Assembly: GCF_024679245.1 (NCBI RefSeq)
Contig: NC_090174.1
Location: forward strand, 18,369,433-18,433,432
Direction: 5' to 3'
Source: Pseudorasbora parva
Taxonomy: Eukaryota > Chordata > Actinopteri > Cypriniformes > Gobionidae
Length of the DNA: 64,000 nucleotides
Shown here: positions 1 through 11,695 of the stretch, one piece after another
Numbering within the stretch: the stretch's first letter is position 1
Layout of the letters: each line of letters begins with the position of its first letter
Translations under genes and position numbers: made by a program
The notes under the pieces: model-generated
What the model was told of the DNA's origin: nothing
Seen by the model: the letters and a program-made list of their open reading frames with translations, nothing else
Databases searched by the model: none

Positions 1-464
1 TTTATTATCAGGTGTCCTATTCTGATTGAAATTCTGTCTGCTTTCGCGTTAGTTCGTTTAAATATGGGCTCTAGCATATCTGGGCACATAATCAAAGATC
101 TTTCGTCTCCGTCTCAACGTATGTTTGATGCTGACGTCATATACAGTGGTCGTTCGGCATCAGTTCATTGGTTCATCATCTCAGAACACTCAACGCGCGC
201 TCAACAGAAGTGGCTGGCTTACGTTTTATTTTAGACTTGCTTCAAGGCATATCTTCAGTGACTATCCTCATAAGAGCAATCTTAAATTATTTATATAAAG
301 TCTAAAATGAACAAAAAGAGTTGTGAGAGGATGAGGCGAGATCCATAGACCGTATATAAACAGTGAGAACCGCGTGTCTGTCGGCTCTTAAAGAGACAGC
401 AGCCAATAAAGCTTCCTGTCAGGGATCAGAGAAAATGACTCGCTTTTTAAAGCAAGCTTTTTTT
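1..464. other. Intergenic stretch, no gene seen
   Basis: No coding region or recognisable element boundary is visible. A short phrase near 340-358 (catagaccgta) recurs near 12660 and 47752, so part of this is repeat-derived. A T run of about 18 lies at 457-474. Confidence 0.5.
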
Positions 465-680
465 TTTTTTTTTTAAAGCATCAAATAACTAACTAAAACT
501 ATTAGTTATACATTTTTATACATTTTTAAATATACATTTTTAAAGCATCAAATAACTAACTAAAACTAAACCTATTTTAAAAACGAACACTTGAAATAAA
601 ATCATCGTGATGATAACTGCCTTCAATGACATAAACTAACTTTGGGGAAAAAATATTTGAAGTGTAATTTTATTATTTAG
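465..680 (-). repeat. Dispersed repeat, inverted copy of 48995-49150
   Basis: The stretch around 541-675 reads, in reverse complement, almost base for base like about 48998-49140 (for example catcaaataactaactaaa and tgatgataactgcc). The second copy lies inside a hAT-like element at 48283-49666, so this is probably a fragment of the same family. No duplication is visible here. Confidence 0.7.
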
Positions 681-1098
681 TTTGCCTCGCGTCCATTAGA
701 AAACACAGAGGGGCGACTATACTGGAACCGGTCACCGGGGGGCGATCGAGGCGCGAAAGCTTCAGTAAATGAGAGGGAGACTGCAGGCTTGGTTTATGTT
801 AGCATTGTTTTAAGTTTACTTAAATTAATAACTGTTATATTTTTGAAGCCTAATAATAAATCTAACAATTAGTAGCTGTAATAATATCAGTAATACTGGC
901 CTTCATTCATAAAAAGATGCCATTTAAACAACTATTTAAAATATACTGTCTTTATGTTGTTTCTGCATTAATTTGATTAACTGTGAAATTATTATATTAA
1001 AAACATTTTAAAAAAAACATTTCTTTTTTATTGCGATTAATCACAGAAAAAATGTGATTAATCAAGTTAAAGTTTTTAATCGATTGACAGCACTAGTT
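681..1098 (-). mobile_element. hAT-type terminal fragment
   Basis: The segment ends at 1080-1098 with a sequence whose reverse complement starts TAGTGCTGTCAATCGATTAA and continues with repeated gattaatc motifs, as expected of a hAT terminus with subterminal repeats. The opposite terminus was not found and may be lost or left of the window. Family assignment rests on terminus style only. Confidence 0.5.
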
Positions 1099-1480
1099 TT
1101 TAGTATTTTGTTAAATTCAACAACTTATCACAGTTATAGAAATGTAATATTTGGCTCAGGTTTTGTTGTTGGAAAAAAAATAATAATAATTGAATTGCTG
1201 AATTACCAATTATTCATTGAAATCAAATGTGTAATGCTTCTCCTTAACCAACCTTTGTGAATGTTGAGATCTATTTCAATGCGTCTGAATGATAACTTAT
1301 GACAGATTTCCTCCTGGTGTCGATTCTAAATCTATTCTTTTTTATATGTTATATATGTCAAAATCGATGTAAATAATAGAAAGGTCGCTGATTAACACTT
1401 CAATTCAGTGTCGTGATGGTTTTAAAAATATTCTGAGGGTAGTAAAAAAGATATTAAAAAGTAGTACATTTAACTTAAGG
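1099..1480. other. No gene seen
   Basis: AT-rich sequence. Short open frames exist but lack any recognisable domain or codon signal. Confidence 0.5.
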
Positions 1481-1484
1481 ATTG

Positions 1485-1810
1485 CTGTATATACCCTAAA
1501 GCATTAACAGACATTAATAGGCAGTTTATAAATACGGTTATAAATGCTTTGTTCTTGATTTATAAGCATAATGTGTTTAATAATTGTATTTTCCTACTTT
1601 ATAAATTATCAATTTATCATTACTAAATTAAGTATTACATTATTTACAGAGCAGTTATTTAGTTGTCGTCAGTCTTTCATATGATGATTTAGAAAGTGTA
1701 AGTAAAGGGTTAATAAACTATTTAAATGTACATTTATACATCATATTATTTAGACATATAGTAATAGTTACTCGGTGTGTTAATACATGCTTTATTAACA
1801 TGTAGTTCAT
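1485..1810 (+). repeat. Left arm of a large inverted repeat
   Basis: This arm matches 3205-3600 in reverse complement, for example the shared blocks gtaagtaaagggttaataaa-like and atgtacatttatacatcat. The two arms enclose about 1.4 kb holding a BED-finger remnant and an LTR-like segment. It is probably one inverted arm of an old non-autonomous DNA element into which other elements moved. Confidence 0.7.
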
Positions 1811-2399
1811 GATTAATTCAGGTAGTTATAAAACATTAAGTAGTTGTCAGTTAACTATTTCTGTGAGCTCATCTAAACTGAGGACTATTTATGCCTCGTA
1901 AGGCTTTTACAAAGACTCAGTTCTCTTCTGAACAGAAAAGGGAAACGAACACAACTCAGAAGAATATAGCACATCAAAATATTTATTTCAAAATGCAAAA
2001 ATGGAGAATGTACAACTAGTAACTTAATATCAAATTTAAATTAAACCACTTCAATGTCATGGGAAATATTATTCCTGTACCACCAGAAACCATAACTGCA
2101 GTCAAATAAAACTAAGCCTCTGCAATCTGATATAAAAATAAATTTATATAAAGTGTAACTATTGCTGAATAAAAATTCTAATTTGAATTGAAAAAAGCTC
2201 ATTTGAAACGTTGCCGCGGCTCATTTAAGAAAATGACAGCTCCGAAGAGACACCACTTTAGTTCGAGGTAGTGCTAACAATAATTAAAAAAAAGATGATG
2301 ATGATCAACACCTTATGTGTTACCACTGAAATGTAGATATAATATATTTTCAAATGTAAGCACATCTTTCGGGTGTCGAGTTTTCAGGTGATACATCAT
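1811..2399. other. No gene seen, AT-rich repeat interior
   Basis: No open frame with recognisable features. The stretch lies between the inverted arms at 1485-1810 and 3205-3600 and is presumably element interior. Confidence 0.4.
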
Positions 2400-2409
2400 A
2401 GATGATGTG

Positions 2410-2750
2410 CTACTACCGTCACATGCCTGTCCTGTCTTGTGTGCACATGTGGGTTTTGTTGAGCATGTGCTCGTGTCATTGTCAGATCCCTCCCCCTTGT
2501 TATCTGATTAGTGTTATTGACCCCTGTGTTCCCTGATTCCCCTCTTGATTTCTTCCCTTTATAGCTCCGTGTGTTTTTGTCAGTCTGTGGTTGGATCCTT
2601 GTATGTCTACGTCTCCCGTTTCCCTGCTGGTATATTTTTTGAGTTTATTTGTGTGCTTTGATTTTGTGTTTTGCCCCATTGTGGGTTTTGTTTTGTGTTT
2701 ATGATTCTTTTTGTTACAATAAATACACTCCTTTGCACTTGAGTCCTCGA
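2410..2750 (+). mobile_element. Possible solo LTR of gypsy type
   Basis: The stretch is T/G-rich and richer in GC than its flanks. It has a TATA-like tttatagc near 2560 and an AATAAA signal near 2719-2724 followed within about 20 bp by tgcacttgagtcct, the layout of fish gypsy LTR 3' ends. It splits the hAT remnant on its right. Exact TG/CA ends and a target duplication could not be fixed. Confidence 0.35.
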
Positions 2751-2980
2751 ACCTTTTTTCTCGTGTGTGTTACGTGACAACTACTGTATTTAAGCACTGT
2801 TTCACACAAGTTGCAACTTACATCTGTGTCGTTCTTTTTGGTGAACTGGTCCCACACACTACTTTCCTTTGCACGCTTCATACTGTCATCTGCATTGGCT
2901 CTAGCCTCGAGTGTTTTAGCCTGTCTAGTTTTTGAAAACCTTGTGAGCGCGCAAATCCAAACGCTGTGACCTCGCGGCAA
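2750..2980 (-). pseudogene. BED zinc finger remnant of a hAT transposase
   Basis: On the minus strand an open frame of about 88 codons contains SSVWDQFTKK followed by CNLC and a later HVTH, the Trp-Phe plus Cys-x2-Cys plus His spacing of a BED-type zinc finger (known from hAT transposases and ZBED proteins). The finger occupies about residues 40-75. Downstream coding is cut off by the LTR-like segment at 2410-2750, and no catalytic domain follows. A hAT-like terminus lies about 200 bp upstream of the frame (near 3185-3197), consistent with the N-terminal exon sitting close to the element end. It cannot make a working transposase. Confidence 0.7.
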
Positions 2981-3124
2981 ATGTTTTTATTGGTTTATTA
3001 AGTACAAACAGGCGAGTTATGAAAAATTGAGTGTGAGGGATTTGTTCACACAAACAGATTTTGTAATGAGATGGCTAACTGCGTTTAGTCCACTGTCTAT
3101 AATAGCCTAATTTAGAGATCACTT

Positions 3125-3201
3125 TTTTTTTCTTTTTTTTTTACTGACAACCGACAACTTTGGTCAACCATCGGTCAAACGGTCATCGGTTAACATCCCT
3201 A
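3125..3201 (-). mobile_element. hAT terminus next to the BED remnant
   Basis: Reverse complement starts TAGGGATGTTAACCGATGAC and is rich in accga/ggtca words, the style of a hAT terminus. It abuts the inner end of the right inverted arm (3205-), suggesting the BED-bearing hAT inserted into that older element. The partner terminus was not found. Confidence 0.6.
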
Positions 3202-3204
3202 GTA

Positions 3205-3436
3205 GGAATACATGTTAATAAAGCATTTATTAACACATTGAGTAACTATTACTATACGTCTAAATAATATGATGTATAAATGTACATTTAAATAGTTTTT
3301 AACCCTTTACTTACACTTTCTAAATGATCATATGAACCACTGACTGCTAAATAACGGGTTTGTAAATAATGTAATACTTAATTTAGAAATGATAAATTGA
3401 TCATTTATAAAGTATGAAAATACAATTATTAAACAC

Positions 3437-3524
<88 letters not shown>

Positions 3525-3645
3525 TAAAGCATTTAATCTGTATTTATAAACTGCCAATTAATGTCTATTAATGCTCTATAAATGATGAATTAACTATTTA
3601 TGAATGCTTTATTAATGCTTTATAGTGTGAGTTATTATAAAGTGT
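3205..3645 (-). repeat. Right arm of a large inverted repeat
   Basis: Inverted copy of 1485-1810, continuing outward to a terminus whose reverse complement reads ggtaacactttataataa near 3630-3648. It is interrupted by a long TA microsatellite (3439-3516) not present in the other arm, so the dinucleotide array expanded after the arms formed. Confidence 0.7.
3439..3516. repeat. (TA)n microsatellite
   Basis: About 39 uninterrupted TA units inside the right inverted arm. Confidence 0.97.
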
Positions 3646-3959
3646 TACCAGAAAATAATATTTAGACAAAAAGTATAGGAATTAATTGTACTAGGTGTGG
3701 GGACCTAGATCCTATCATTTTCCTAGTCGTCCAAGGTAGAGCAAGAGAAACCACTTACCCCTCCATTGTAGTGAAATTTTCCGCTACACATATTTTAATT
3801 GAAAATAAGCCTATGTCATAATAGCAAAACTGTAAATGTTAATTTAATTTCCAACCTATAGGTTTTAATGGAAGCAAAGATGTCTGAAATGTGCATCTAA
3901 TTCATGGTAATGTTGAATAATAACCCCTAGATGACCGCCTAGTTCACCTATGTCTAGAC

Positions 3960-4655
3960 CATTTTTGACAACAGCCTGGTATTAAGTGGGGCAGCAATGA
4001 AGCCAATTCTTTTCAAGAAATACATCAAGGACAAACTGATATTATATAGTAAGTATAAGGATTGAACAACAGAAGACTAGTGTAAAGTTATTTTCTCTGA
4101 TGAAGTACTCTTCTAAAATGTTTGGGACATCTGGAAAATCAATTGTCTTGAGAGGAAAAGGTGAATACTACCATAAATCCTGTGTTGTGCAAAAAGTGAA
4201 GCATCTTGAGAACCTTCATGTATGGGGTTGCTTTTTATCCAAGGGAGTGGGCCCTATCACAGTTCTGCCCATAAACACAGTTGTAAAAAAAGAGAATGGT
4301 CTCAAAGTGTCCTGTAAAAGCAACTTCTCCCAACGGCTCAGTTTAGTGATAATCCATGCATTTTTCCAGAATGATGGAGCACCATGTAACAGGCAAGAGT
4401 GATGGAGATCATTACATTGAAATGTAGGATCAATGGCCATGCAACTCCCCAGATCTTAATCACATAGAGTTTCTGGTCAATCCTCAAAAGGCGAGTGGAC
4501 AAGCAGAAGTCTAAAAATTGTGAGAATACAAGGCAAGAATGGATTGGCATCAATCAGGTCTTGGACCAGAAGATGATATCCAGCATGCCAGAGTGATTTG
4601 CAGAGGTTATGAAGAAGGGTCAACACTGTAGATATTGAGATATTTATTGTGGATT
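3960..4655 (+). pseudogene. Tc1/mariner transposase, decayed
   Basis: Reading across frames on the plus strand gives the order of a Tc1-type DDE transposase: VIFSDE at about 4088 (first catalytic Asp block), then KMFGTSG, RGKGEYYH, VKHLENLHVWGCF at about 4195, FQNDGAPC at about 4366 (second Asp block), then a Tc1-type NSPDLNHIE segment at about 4447-4475 and a C-terminal tail. The longest unbroken piece is 4100-4402 (100 codons). Frameshifts and stops separate the blocks and the N-terminal helix-turn-helix region is not recognisable. Clear terminal repeats were not found. It is an inactive copy. Confidence 0.8.
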
Positions 4656-4875
4656 TTTTATTTATTTTTTCCAAATACTAAAGCAGCAAAATTTGCAAAA
4701 CAAAATGTATGTCTCTGCCAACGAGACATGGCTGTACATGTTCTGGTTGTGTTAGAGTGATCACTAGAGGGCAGCAGGGTATTATCAAACCTGAAAAACT
4801 AACTACATTATTTTGTTTATTTTTTTACTTTTGCCCTCATACTAACCTATACGATCTGTGGGATGGGCAAATATA

Positions 4876-5078
4876 CGCTGTAAAAACAAAAAAAAATAAT
4901 GTATCCAATTGAACATTTTCTAGTAACTGATCACATTTAAATGTTTCAGTTGGCCAGATTGAATTTCTGGGAATTGATGCAACTTAATTCACAGAAATTC
5001 AATTTGGCCAACTGAAAAATTTAGATGTGATCAGTCACTAGAAAATTTTCAATTGGTGCCTGAATTTTTCTTACAGTG
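4876..5078. mobile_element. Palindromic MITE with TA target
   Basis: About 100-bp arms (4876-4975 and 4982-5078) are nearly perfect reverse complements, sharing caattgaa, ctgatcacat and cagttggcca blocks around a short centre. Flanking TA occurs on both sides (4874-4875 and 5079-5080), as for Tc1/mariner-type target duplications. It would fold as one long hairpin. Confidence 0.85.
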
Positions 5079-5080
5079 TA

Positions 5081-6190
5081 CGTACTAACATAAAATGGCC
5101 ATCTAAATATTTGTTAAATTAAGAAACCGATTCTAACTCACACAGATAATGCGGTGCATCATGCATGTCACTGTGCCCCTTCTTTTTCACAGATAACTTT
5201 CATCAGTTTGCTAGAAAGTGTAGAGTGATTTTAATGTTTAAATCACAATGGTAACTGAACCAAGTTATGTATCATGCACTTACAAGTCACTGCTGATCAG
5301 AAAAAGTTTAATATGCTTTTAGTAGGCTAAAGATGCCCTTGCAATTCTGGGATGGAGTCCAAAACTGAACTAGAATAAAGAAACAAAGCCTTATAAAGGT
5401 TTCTCTCTTCACCAAATGTAATCTATTGTGCTGACCTACCATCACATAATGGTAAGAGCTATTAAAACAAGCTTGAATTTACAGGAATAATATCTATATT
5501 TGTCTGCTATTCAAGCAGGAGTTAAATGCATTAATGCATATCAAATAAAAGATGACCTAATCGAGTCTTCAGTTTCTGACACTGTTCGTTGTGATGCAAT
5601 TTTTTAATAGCTGTAGCTTGACGACTTTGGTGTAACTACAATTTGATTAGTTGTTAGGATTGCTAACAATTATAACAGATCAAGTTAGATGTTTACACCC
5701 TACAGATGGTTCACACTGAATGAACCTTTTGCAGCTGAAGATGTGATGAGATGGGCCCTCAGCTTTTCAGAGTTATGAATGAATTAGCTTCACTGAATGC
5801 TTGTGATTTATGTAACAGACCATTTTTCCTCTTTCCTCCACCAACTGCGTCATAATTACCATCTCACAGTTTTTTCACCCCACACAAAAAACAAGTAATT
5901 TTACTTTTCCCTAAATATTATTAGTTTTATATAATGCAGTTTTTCTTTTTCATTCTTTCTTTTTTATTTCATGTTTTCCCTTAAAAACATGAAATAACAA
6001 TGTTTGCAAACAAACATTGTTCAACCAAAAATATTGACTTTATTTACTCATCTCATGTCATTTTAAACGTGCATGACATTCTTTCTTCTGCAATCTATAG
6101 CATTTTCATTTTTGGGCTTGACTATCCAATTAAATTCCTTTTGGTTGTTAACCTGTTAAAATTAATAATTATATAGTGTAATAATAATAA
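5081..6190. other. No gene seen
   Basis: About 1.1 kb without a supported gene. A small perfect hairpin lies at 5970-5994 (catgtttt/aaaacatg) and another at 5998-6021 (aatgtttg/caaacatt). Confidence 0.5.
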
Positions 6191-6195
6191 TTATT

Positions 6196-6801
6196 GTCAG
6201 GACTCCTGGGTGATCAGTGTGTGTGTATATGTATTTCTTACCTGTTGGTGGTGGTTCTCTTCGGGTTCTCTAACTCCTCCCACTCATTTCGGTAATGGTT
6301 TACCTGTCGCGTCTCATCAGCTGTTCTCTTTGAATAGCACTGTTCTGTCTCTCATTGCGCGCTCATTACCTTGGTTGGTTTCTGTCATTCTGTCCAGTCC
6401 AGTCGGAAGCTCTTTACTCTGTCTCTCTTCAGTCTTCCTCAGATCCTGTCGCAGGCCTCTAGATGCTTGTTAACGCCAGTATTCGCATGCCTGTGGATGT
6501 ACTTGAACTTGCCCTCGAGTGAACTCTGTCCTGTTTTCCCGAGGTGACTGGTGCGCTTTGTTTTTAGACGAGATCCAGTCTTTTCCAGGTTCTGGTGAGC
6601 TTCTCTTCCTGTCGGGCTTTGTCCTGCCTTCTGTTTTGTGCATGAATGGTATCGTCAGTCATCTGTCGTGTGAGGATTTCTCTCCGGTCACCGACCAGAG
6701 AGGATTACAGCTTCTCTTCTCTTCTGTGGACTGTGACTTTAGTACTCTATCTAACTCTATCGCTATATCTTCTAAATAAATTATATAAAATACATTTTTA
6801 C
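6196..6801 (+). mobile_element. LTR-like segment, unconfirmed
   Basis: This island starts tgtcaggactcc, is pyrimidine-rich and more GC-rich than its flanks, and carries an aataaat signal near 6774, a few tens of bases before ttttaca. That resembles a solo LTR. The 5 bp on each side do not match, and the open frames inside have no domain, so the assignment is weak. Confidence 0.3.
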
Positions 6802-6821
6802 AAGGCATGAAGTTGATAGTC

Positions 6822-6880
<59 letters not shown>
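6822..6880. repeat. (TAA)n microsatellite
   Basis: About 19 ATA/TAA units immediately upstream of an L2-like LINE 3' fragment. Confidence 0.95.
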
Positions 6881-6883
6881 CAG

Positions 6884-7700
6884 AAAGTTTGTTAATAGGC
6901 CAGAGGAAAACTGACACCATGACTGAGCCTGGTTTCTCCCAAGGCTTATTTTTCTAATGGAGTTTTGGTTTCATGGAGCATGTCATACTGAAGGAGGGAG
7001 CGCTGCTGACTTAAAGTGAAGAAAGCAGTTTCAAACCTAATTGGTGCAAGTTAAATCTTAATTAATCTTAATCTAAATTACGGCAGAATTTAGTTCAGTT
7101 GAAGCGCTTTACTGGCATTGAGAGAATAACATTTTGCAAGACTAACACAATACAAACATTTTGATTCAATTAGTTGCAAAGAAGTTACACTGAAATATTA
7201 CAATTGTGTTTAATCTACAAATGTATACTGTGTTCATGTAAAATATTCAAAGCAGTCCAGTTAACATGATTAGATTAGATGCATAATGTGTGCTATGATT
7301 AAATCACGTTCATTCAACAATTATTATTATTATTTTTTTTTTTTATTTTTTTTTTTTTTTTTTTGAGTGTGCCACTGTCGCCTTTGGCTTGGCTTGCTCA
7401 GTTGGTGACACTAAAATTTTGATCAAAGTTTTTCAACTAAATATTCAAATAAAGTTGATTATTTACTAGGTCTTAATTAATTGTATAAACTATAATACTG
7501 ATCTGCCAACATATGGTGTATGATCATGATCTGTCGCTATATGATAAATTAAAATAAGCTGATAACATCACTGATTTCTCCAGTATGACTGTACAGCCGA
7601 ATCAAATTTTGTTACAATAATGTCCTGTTTAACACTGTGGAGCTGCTTTGAAACAATCCTCATTGTAAAAGCGCTATATAAATAAAGTTGACTTGACTTG
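6884..7700 (+). mobile_element. L2/CR1-like LINE 3' end, interrupted
   Basis: The segment matches the 3' UTR of the LINE at 10.2-17.6 kb: ttaataggccagagg at 6892, cctttggcttggcttgctca at 7381, and the terminal gcgctatataaataaagttg near 7670-7690 followed by ttgacttgactt. About 390 bp between roughly 6975 and 7364 are absent from the other copy and end in a long T-rich run, so they look like a minus-strand retroposed insertion. At 7530-7550 this copy keeps the uninterrupted site into which an LTR inserted in the sister copy. Confidence 0.85.
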
Positions 7701-8320
7701 ATAGTCAAGGATGCAATATCTCATTAATTATTCAAATGGATTCTTGCATAGTATAGCTGAAATTGCATTTGAATGTCTGAGGCTTAATGCATGAGCACAA
7801 TTATTGTACACAAATTCATTGTGTGCAAATGTTGCAGATGTTAAATTGTTATATTTTTAAAAAGGAAAAAAAAAAGCATCTCATGCTCCTCAAACACAAT
7901 CTAAAGTGGATTGATCCATGCAGTAGAGCCCCGTGCCTCTACTCATCTCCAATGTGACGTGAGGCTATCAGTAAACACATCTCTCATCTTCAGTTTCTTT
8001 TAGAACTGCTGGAACCCGGCCATTACGGTTCTACAGTGACACTGTGATACCCCATATCAAATTTGCCCTGCACCACATCTCTGCTAATGGTATTGACATC
8101 GGGGTGAGAAGCAAAATCTGAATGAAGAATAGGCTCTCAACAGAAAATGCACCATGAATTAGACTCTGGGACATAAATGTCTGACCTCAATCTGCAAACT
8201 ATTTTGCAGGAAGCGCATGCAGAGCAGAATTATAATAATATACATTAATTATCAAGATACAATTAATCTAGTCACAGGAGGTTACACGCCAGTGTACCTT
8301 TTGTGCTGGTCCAACTTCGG
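7701..8320. other. No gene seen
   Basis: Unique-looking AT-rich sequence with no supported gene or element end. Confidence 0.4.
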
Positions 8321-8324
8321 ATAA

Positions 8325-8475
8325 ATAGAGAGGGTTGTGTCAGGAAGGGCATCCAACGTCATTTTTTTGCCAAATTCATTATGCGAATCATGAATATGAC
8401 TTCCATACCGGATCGGGTCCCGGGTTAACAACAACCGCCATCGGTTCCGTTGACCTACACACTGTTAAAAATTAC
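8325..8475 (+). mobile_element. RTE-like LINE fragment
   Basis: Contains gtcaggaagggcatccaacg and cgggttaacaacaaccgcc, phrases typical of untranslated or terminal parts of RTE/Rex3-like fish LINEs (from memory of the families). The open frame across it has no domain. It is a short dead fragment. Confidence 0.45.
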
Positions 8476-9768
8476 CAGAAAATGAAGTCCATTAGAAGCA
8501 CTCACTTCCTGATGGCTAAGCAAACTGCACAGGCTCAGACTAAGCATGATGACGTAGATCTGTTAATCTTCTAGGAGTTGTGGAAAATGAAATCTGAATC
8601 ACGTTGTTTAAATGTTTTGTCCCGTTGCTTTTCGCTCACTATAGGCTTCTCCCCATTCTTCTCCATTGACTTTATCAGACTTTATGTCTCCACGTTCCCA
8701 TCTCATAGACAGTAAAAGATTGCCTGCGATACGATAATTTATCTACTGTGCGACAGAGTCGCATTGGTTATGACACAATCGTTAGCCTATTTTTACAAAA
8801 ACAACTTCTACGGGGCGATAGTGTAAGATAAAAGGTAATGGAGCCTTTTATACATTGTCATGTTTATTTCTATATAAACAATGGACAAATGGAGTCTTTA
8901 AACGCCTCAGATAAAGTTATTCACTTTCAAAGTGAGGCAAAAATGAATCGCATGACACAGTTCACATTTTGTCACCAAGTACCAGAATTGATGAACGTTC
9001 TCTCACATCATCTGCTAATAGTTAACGTTAGTAATGTTAGTAATGACGAAAGTTTCGCTAACGTTCTAATTTTTCATGTCACTATCACCGTTTAGACAAA
9101 TCTGGTGTTTGTAAAGTTTATAAAACCAATGATGGGACAAACATTACTATTTATGCGTGCACATTTCTGTAATTAGTCAAAGTTATCATAGATTTACAGG
9201 GTTAACTGTTAGCTCTTTAACTTTAATAACTTGATTCAAAGGTCCATGAAAAACATTTTTCCAGCGGATATCCTAGTTACAACATGACTGAGATCTGTTG
9301 AGTAATGTTGTGTTTGACAACAGCAGGGGTGTATTGTGAAAGTAATGAACAAGTTGACAATAATTTAGTGTGAATTTACAGTGTATACTGTGGAAGTCAT
9401 GCTAAAGTTGCCCAATAATGTAATAGTGCAGATGAAGCTTCCATTTACTGTGAATTTACAATCATTGTACAATTAACCCCCTCCCCCAACAAACAACGCT
9501 GAGGTAAAGTCAACGTTAGCCCAATGGCATATTTATTAACAAATAAATATTTTTCAATGTACAGCAGATGCCAAGAACTTCCTGTCGTAAAGGGGTCAGG
9601 TGCTCCTCTCAGTCTCAAACATTATGAGTCCACACGCAACAGAATTGTGTAAAAATCTTGTAGTGCAAAGTTGTCTTGAAAAATTACAAAAAGATCAAGA
9701 CTACTCAAAACTGAGCCTGACAACTACTGCCGAAAAAATAAAATAAAACTAAAACTATGATGCCCACT
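8476..9768. other. No gene seen
   Basis: About 1.3 kb without a supported gene. An open frame at 8838-9095 (+) has no recognisable domain. The minus strand carries a possible AATAAA near 9528. Confidence 0.4.
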
Positions 9769-9865
9769 CTAAGTCAGTTTCCTCAAAAGGGTGCTCACAT
9801 GAGGGTTCATTGTTGTCCGCTTCTTGGTCTTTGAGCCTCTTTCAGGATTGATGCCCAGGAAGCAC
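9769..9865 (-). pseudogene. Possible last exon of a transposon-encoded protein
   Basis: On the minus strand a good acceptor (tttgcttattaacag) at about 9866-9880 is followed by an open stretch reading CFLGINPERGSKTKKR and ending in TAG at 9769-9771, with a possible polyA signal about 240 bp further on. The basic GxNPxRGSK-like peptide resembles C-termini of proteins encoded by fish DNA transposons, but I cannot name the family. It may be chance. Confidence 0.25.
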
Positions 9866-9869
9866 CTGT

Positions 9870-10195
9870 TAATAAGCAAAGATAGTTTCATTTTTAAATA
9901 TACTTACAGTATGTATTGCAGACAGTAGGCTATTTATCAAGGTGTGCTTTTTGCTGTGCTTTTTCCCCACATCAAACCCTAATAGATTTATAATCCAAAC
10001 TTGTTAGATCTTACTGCACCTGAAAGTAGTCCCTTGCATTCTACGGGGACTATTTTCACATGCTGCGTGATATCACTGCGGCCATAGTAAGTTAGCAATG
10101 TTCCTTGATTATTATGCCAGAATGGGAGAATAGTTCCATGTAAAATCAGCCCAGAAAATAGGCACTTTTCAATTTCCATTAGTTTTCTTGCACGG
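9870..10195. other. No gene seen
   Basis: Flank or 5' UTR of the LINE that follows. The 5' limit of the LINE could not be fixed. Confidence 0.4.
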
Positions 10196-10201
10196 TCTAA
10201 C

Positions 10202-10922
10202 TTGAGAAGAGGGTGTAAACAACTTTTAAATAGGACAAATTCTGGAAATCGTAGTTTGGAAGCTTTAGATACTGCTTTGGATGCGACTAGCTTAGTGAAC
10301 ACTCATTGTTTGGTTCCGGCTGAGCCCGCGCAGCAGGGCCGGGTGACAATGAGAAAGCATAGTCGCGGATCAAAAAAAAACCTCTTCCGTTCTGATTAGA
10401 ACATCAAACAGGTTCTCCCCACTCAGTGACGCACCCACTGAGGATCCTGTTGAAAGTGCCCTTGTTATTGGCGATTCTATTACACGGAACGTGAAAAAAG
10501 AGACACCAGCCACCATAGTCACATGTTTACCGGGAGCCAGAGTGCCTGACATCAAAAAAGCTAATAGTAAATTCTCTAAGATTATTATTCACATTGGCAC
10601 TAATGATGTTCTACTTCGCCAGTCGGAAATCACCAAAATTAACATTAAAGAGGTGTGTAAACTCGCAAGTACGATGTCAAAGGCAATATTTTTCTCTGGT
10701 CCCCTCCCTGCTAAAAGGAGTGATGAAAAAATTAGCAGATTATCATCACTCAATGGCTGGTTGTCTAAGTGGTGTCTGCAAAATAACATAGAGTTCATAG
10801 ACAATTGGAAAAGTTTTTGGGGCAGACCTAACCTGTTGAAGATAGACAGTATTCATCCCTCCTGGGCTGGTGCTGCTCTTCTCTCTAGTAATTTGGCACA
10901 TAGTCTTAGAGCTAAACCTTGA
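10202..10922 (+). pseudogene. LINE ORF1, SGNH/GDSL esterase domain, frameshifted
   Basis: The first part (10202-10399) reads a basic segment with RKHSRGSKK, then a run of nine A (10372-10380) shifts the frame. The downstream frame (from about 10402) reads VIGDSITRNV at about 10468 (GDS block with the nucleophile Ser), IIIHIGTNDV at about 10585 (GxND oxyanion block) and DSIHPSWAGAALLS at about 10847 (DxxH block), ending LRAKP and a stop at 10922. All SGNH blocks are visible, so this is an esterase-like ORF1 of the CR1/L2 type. It lies directly 5' of the Harbinger-like insertion, and ORF2 resumes after it. The single-base frame change suggests decay, though slippage in the A run cannot be excluded. 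Confidence 0.85.
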
Positions 10923-11565
10923 CTCACTGGGGCCCAGGTCAGGAAGCAGACAAACTGGCTAAACCAACCGTCTGCTAGATGTCTCATGTCACCAAAGTCA
11001 GCTAAATCCCAGCACATGTAGGGCCCTATCTTGCACTCAGCGCAATTGACTTTGTACACCAACGCATGTGTCATTCCTATTTTGCACCCGCGCAAAGCGC
11101 GCTTTTCCCTCCACAGAAGCATGTCGCTAAACTAGTGAATGAACTTGCACTCCCTGGGCGGTTCAGCGCAAAAAAGGAGGCGTATTCCGGCGCAAACAAT
11201 CCCTGGTGCTATTTTGCTGTTCCATTAAACAATTGTGCCACTGACCAGAAAAAAACCTAGTCTAAAGTCAGTGGCGCGTTGCGCATTCTTCATTATGCTA
11301 TTTTAAGGGCGCATGCTTGACCATAATGTATAGCATGCACAACGCGCATACACTTTGCTCATGTAATCTACACAGATGCAACAGTTATTTTTGCAAATCA
11401 TAAATTGTTACACTAAAAAAAATATTAACACGAGATGACGGAAATCATTTTGGTGTGCCACGAAGATGTGAAAAAATAGGCATAAATCTAGCTTACAAAT
11501 TATTCAGGCTAATTGTAGTAATTAAGGATCAGATCTGTTTGCCCAATAGTGGCAAGACATATATG

Positions 11566-11639
11566 TATATAAGCAGTAGCGTACCGTGGGGTTTCAGTCA
11601 GGGCCTTCACTAACGATCAACACGCCCCACGCCATAACA

Positions 11640-11695
<56 letters not shown>

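Noticed and set aside
6210..6779. Two consecutive frames of about 86 codons
   Set aside because: Low-complexity Ser/Leu peptides from a pyrimidine-rich LTR-like segment.
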